Of a stretch of 64,000 nucleotides of DNA, positions 61,995-64,000 are shown piece after piece. The stretch spans positions 372,001 to 436,000 of the forward strand of contig JAWKHH010000005.1 in the NCBI GenBank assembly GCA_041394945.1. Reading direction: 5' to 3'. The stretch comes from Bryobacteraceae bacterium. GTDB taxonomy: Bacteria > Acidobacteriota > Terriglobia > Bryobacterales > Bryobacteraceae. The position numbers were made by a program, and so were the translations under genes. Every line of letters starts with the position of its first letter. Positions within the stretch are counted from its first letter, which is position 1. Under the pieces are notes generated by a model. The model did no database searches, was not told the DNA's origin, and saw only the letters and a program-made list of their open reading frames with translations.

Positions 61995-62392
61995 GTGACC
62001 AAACCGACCTTCTCCCTCCGCCGCCTCCAGTCCGCCTTGGCCAACGGAGCCAAGTCTCCCGGGCCCTCCCCGGCTGAAGCCAAACACCGCGTCTCCCTCA
62101 ACGCCCTCAACACGGCCTCACCGCCCGCGCCGTCCTCGTCCCCGGCGAGGACCAAGACGACCTCCGCCGCCTCACCGAATCCCTCCTCGCCATCTACGAG
62201 CCCACCGACGACCTCGAGTTGCTCTTCGTCGAAGGAATGATGAGGATGATGATCTACGCCAATTGGAAGCTCCGCAAGAGCGCAACGGCCGCTCCGGCAG
62301 GGCGTCAAGAGTCCAGGAACCCCGAACTCACAGATCCTCGCCCCCCCAAACGCAGGCGCCAGACAACGGCGAGCCCAAGGAGTAGACGATGA
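61995..62392 (+). pseudogene. Small module gene with a one-base frameshift (KSTGPRT-type small protein)
   Basis: From GTG 61995 the frame reads FSLRRLQSALANGAKSPGPS and KHRVSLNAL, like the GxKSTGPRTxxGKxxSSxNAxxHGL start of a family found with phage- or transposon-like genes. At about 62109 one base is missing. The next frame then continues HGLTARAVLVPGEDQDDLRR, LLAIYEPTDDLELLFVEGMM to a TGA at 62390-62392. That stop overlaps the ATG of the following gene (ATGA). The whole product would be about 132 residues. A sequencing error at the AA run is possible. Confidence 0.65.
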
Positions 62393-62625
62393 GCCTCACT
62401 GGTCTCCCCGCTCCCATCCGGCTCCGCGCCGCGCGACCCGGCTCCCAAACCCTGCCCCTCGCCGGCTCCAACTCGCCCCGCCCCAACGGCGCAATTCCCA
62501 TCGGCTTCTGGCGGCAGTTCCAATCCGCCCTCTACGTCACCCTTGCTCCACATACTGACGCTCGCCTCCGCGTGATCGCCGCCATCACCGACCTCGAACG
62601 CCAGCTCGGCTTCCCACTCGGCTGA
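62389..62625 (+). CDS. Small hypothetical protein of the terminase-like module
   Basis: A 78-residue protein (MSLTGLPAPIRLRAARPGSQ at the start, ending AAITDLERQLGFPLG). No domain recognised. It overlaps the preceding frameshifted gene by 4 bases and ends 5 bases before the terminase-like start, so the three form one transcription unit. Confidence 0.6.
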   Translation: MSLTGLPAPIRLRAARPGSQTLPLAGSNSPRPNGAIPIGFWRQFQSALYVTLAPHTDARLRVIAAITDLERQLGFPLG

Positions 62626-62630
62626 CCCCC

Positions 62631-64000
62631 ATGCCGGAACACATCTTCCCCTTCGCCCACGCTCTGGACCCCGCGCAGTTCGCCCGCGAACGCCTCCAGT
62701 TCCGGCCCGACCCAGTCCAGGCCCGCGTACTGGACCCCTCCATCCGCCGCGGCCTACTCAATTGCACCCGTCACTGTGGTAAGTCGACAATCACTTCCGT
62801 CCGCGCCGTCCACAACGCCTACTTCAATGCGGACTCGCTCACTCTCGTCGTCGCGCCCACCGAACGCCAGTCCGCGGATCTCGTCCGTAAGTGCCGTCAC
62901 TGGCTTACTAAGCTCGATATCTCTCCCCGCTCCGACGGCGCGAACAAGACATCTCTCCTGCTCCCCAACGGCGCCCGCATCGTCGGACTTCCCGGCCGCG
63001 AAGATCACATTCGAGGATTCTCGGCCGCCTCCCTCCTCCTGATCGACGAAGCCTCGCAAGTGCCGGACCATCTCTACCACGCCGTCCGCCCCATGGCCGC
63101 CGCCGCGGGCGGCGCCGCTTCGATCTGGCTCATCTCCACGCCCAAGGGCAGGCGCGGATTCTTCTACGACGAGTTCGCCAACCCTAAGTCCGCTTTCACC
63201 GCCATCTCCGTCCCCGCCACCGAATGCGCCCGCATCGCCCCCGAGTTCCTCGAACAGGAACGCCGATCCCTCCCCGAACATGTGTTCGCTCAGGAATACC
63301 TTTGCCAGTTCACGTCCAACGCCGCTGGACTCTACAATGAAACCGACATCGAAGCCGCCGTATCCCCAGAGCTCCCCTCCCTCTTCCCACAAAACGATCC
63401 TCTTCTCTATTTGCCACAGCCCATTAACCAGCTTTTCCCCTACCCTTACCAGGCCTTCTTCATCGGCGTCGGCATCGGCCAATCCCACGACCGCACCGCC
63501 GTCGTCATCCTCGAACTCCTCACCGTCTTCACCAACGAGCACGACCCACTCACCTTTGAACGCAAAACCCGCCGCTACCACCGTGTCCGCTTCGTGGACC
63601 GCATCCCCTTTGGGGCCGCGCCCGACGCAATCGCCGGTTATCTGGAGCGCGTCGTCTCCCGCGCCGACCTCAATGGCCGCACCATCGTCACCATCGACGC
63701 TTCCGGCGCCGGCGCCCCCATCCACGAAATGTTCGACCAACGCTGTCCCCCGGTCAAGGAAACCACCCGCGTCGTGATCATCGGCGGCAAGCAGGCCACG
63801 AAGGACTACGCCCGCCCCCATTGGTCCCTCCCCCGCCGGGACTTACTCTACTCCATCGAGCACTTGCTTCGCCGCCGCCAGATCGATATCGCCAGCGACA
63901 CCCCCCACACCCGCACGCTCCTTCGCGGACTCTCCCTCATCGAGCGCACATTCTCAGACACCAACGGCGAACCTCTCGAATCCGCTCTCTCCACTGCCCA
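62631..64000 (+). CDS. Terminase large subunit-like ATPase/nuclease (partial, runs off right edge)
   Basis: At least 456 residues are open from ATG 62631 to the window end. A degenerate Walker A (NCTRHCGKST, about residues 47-56) and Walker B LLLIDEAS (about 140) mark the ATPase, with coupling motif LISTPKGRRGFF. An RNase H-like nuclease is suggested by FFIGVGIGQSHDRTAVVI and TIDASGAG. Phage terminases cut and pump DNA into capsids. No portal, capsid or tail gene is visible in the window, so this may be an orphan or domesticated module. Third positions are strongly C-biased. Confidence 0.85.
   Translation, partial: MPEHIFPFAHALDPAQFARERLQFRPDPVQARVLDPSIRRGLLNCTRHCGKSTITSVRAVHNAYFNADSLTLVVAPTERQSADLVRKCRHWLTKLDISPRSDGANKTSLLLPNGARIVGLPGREDHIRGFSAASLLLIDEASQVPDHLYHAVRPMAAAAGGAASIWLISTPKGRRGFFYDEFANPKSAFTAISVPATECARIAPEFLEQERRSLPEHVFAQEYLCQFTSNAAGLYNETDIEAAVSPELPSLFPQNDPLLYLPQPINQLFPYPYQAFFIGVGIGQSHDRTAVVILELLTVFTNEHDPLTFERKTRRYHRVRFVDRIPFGAAPDAIAGYLERVVSRADLNGRTIVTIDASGAGAPIHEMFDQRCPPVKETTRVVIIGGKQATKDYARPHWSLPRRDLLYSIEHLLRRRQIDIASDTPHTRTLLRGLSLIERTFSDTNGEPLESALSTA

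Noticed and set aside
1..64000. tRNA, rRNA, riboswitch and CRISPR features
   Set aside because: I found no cloverleaf, rRNA-like or spacer-repeat sequence by reading; a covariance search could still find small RNAs.

Overview
The window looks like part of a high-G+C Acidobacteriota chromosome of the Solibacter/Bryobacter type. The evidence is family content: large CarboxypepD_reg/TonB-receptor-like outer-membrane proteins ending in Phe, secreted proteins with the Solibacter-type N-terminal domain (TIGR03437-like), CRTAC1 (FG-GAP/ASPIC-UnbV) proteins, secreted sulfatases, DUF1080, Gfo/Idh/MocA, sugar-isomerase and SUMF1-type proteins with Tat-like or Sec signals, plus lpxD, which implies a Gram-negative envelope. 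The lineage is inferred from gene families only; no rRNA or tRNA gene was recognised.

Layout. 1-1.0 kb: start of a methylmalonyl-CoA mutase (cut by the window edge) and a NusG/UpxY-like factor. 1.2-10.4 kb: a decayed sulfatase, a TonB-receptor-like protein, a glutaminyl cyclase, an intact sulfatase and a FadJ/FadB-like beta-oxidation protein. 10.5-24.2 kb, all minus strand: an ArsM-like methyltransferase, then a chain of two tandem-duplicated receptors of identical length, a TPR protein, a CRTAC1 protein, an esterase broken by a deletion, and an SDR. 24.3-28.5 kb: a zinc-ribbon membrane protein and two adjacent secreted proteins sharing a nearly identical 443-bp segment. 28.5-32.4 kb: an MBL-fold hydrolase, gatB and a secreted glycosidase-like protein. 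32.5-39.6 kb: a small hypothetical gene, then on the minus strand (in transcription order) lpxD, LOG, a SpoIIE phosphatase, a K+ channel, nnr and tsaE. 39.6-45 kb: a bufferin-type operon (precursor bufA, MNIO enzyme bufB, partner bufC) divergent from a hybrid histidine kinase. 45-47.2 kb: an amidohydrolase, a DUF1080 protein and a sirtuin remnant. 47.3-54.6 kb: a tripartite RND efflux operon with a universal stress protein, by eye lower in G+C than its surroundings. 55.2-61.3 kb: an oxidoreductase/SUMF1 pair, DUF937, a YegP-like protein, a membrane glycosyltransferase-like protein and a sugar isomerase. 61.4-64 kb: a truncated secreted-protein gene, a non-coding stretch with a perfect 13-bp hairpin, and a terminase-like module cut by the right edge.

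The most interesting locus is 40.5-42.5 kb. A secreted precursor with twelve regularly spaced cysteines, built as a 39-residue unit in two copies, lies directly upstream of a DUF692/MNIO enzyme and a DUF2063 partner. This is the layout of bufferin-type copper-binding RiPP systems, here with a doubled core. Second are the duplicated receptor-TPR-CRTAC1 chain, the recently homogenised repeat domain at 25.2-28.5 kb, and the orphan terminase module with a one-base frameshift. Three genes (sulfatase, esterase, sirtuin) are clearly decayed.
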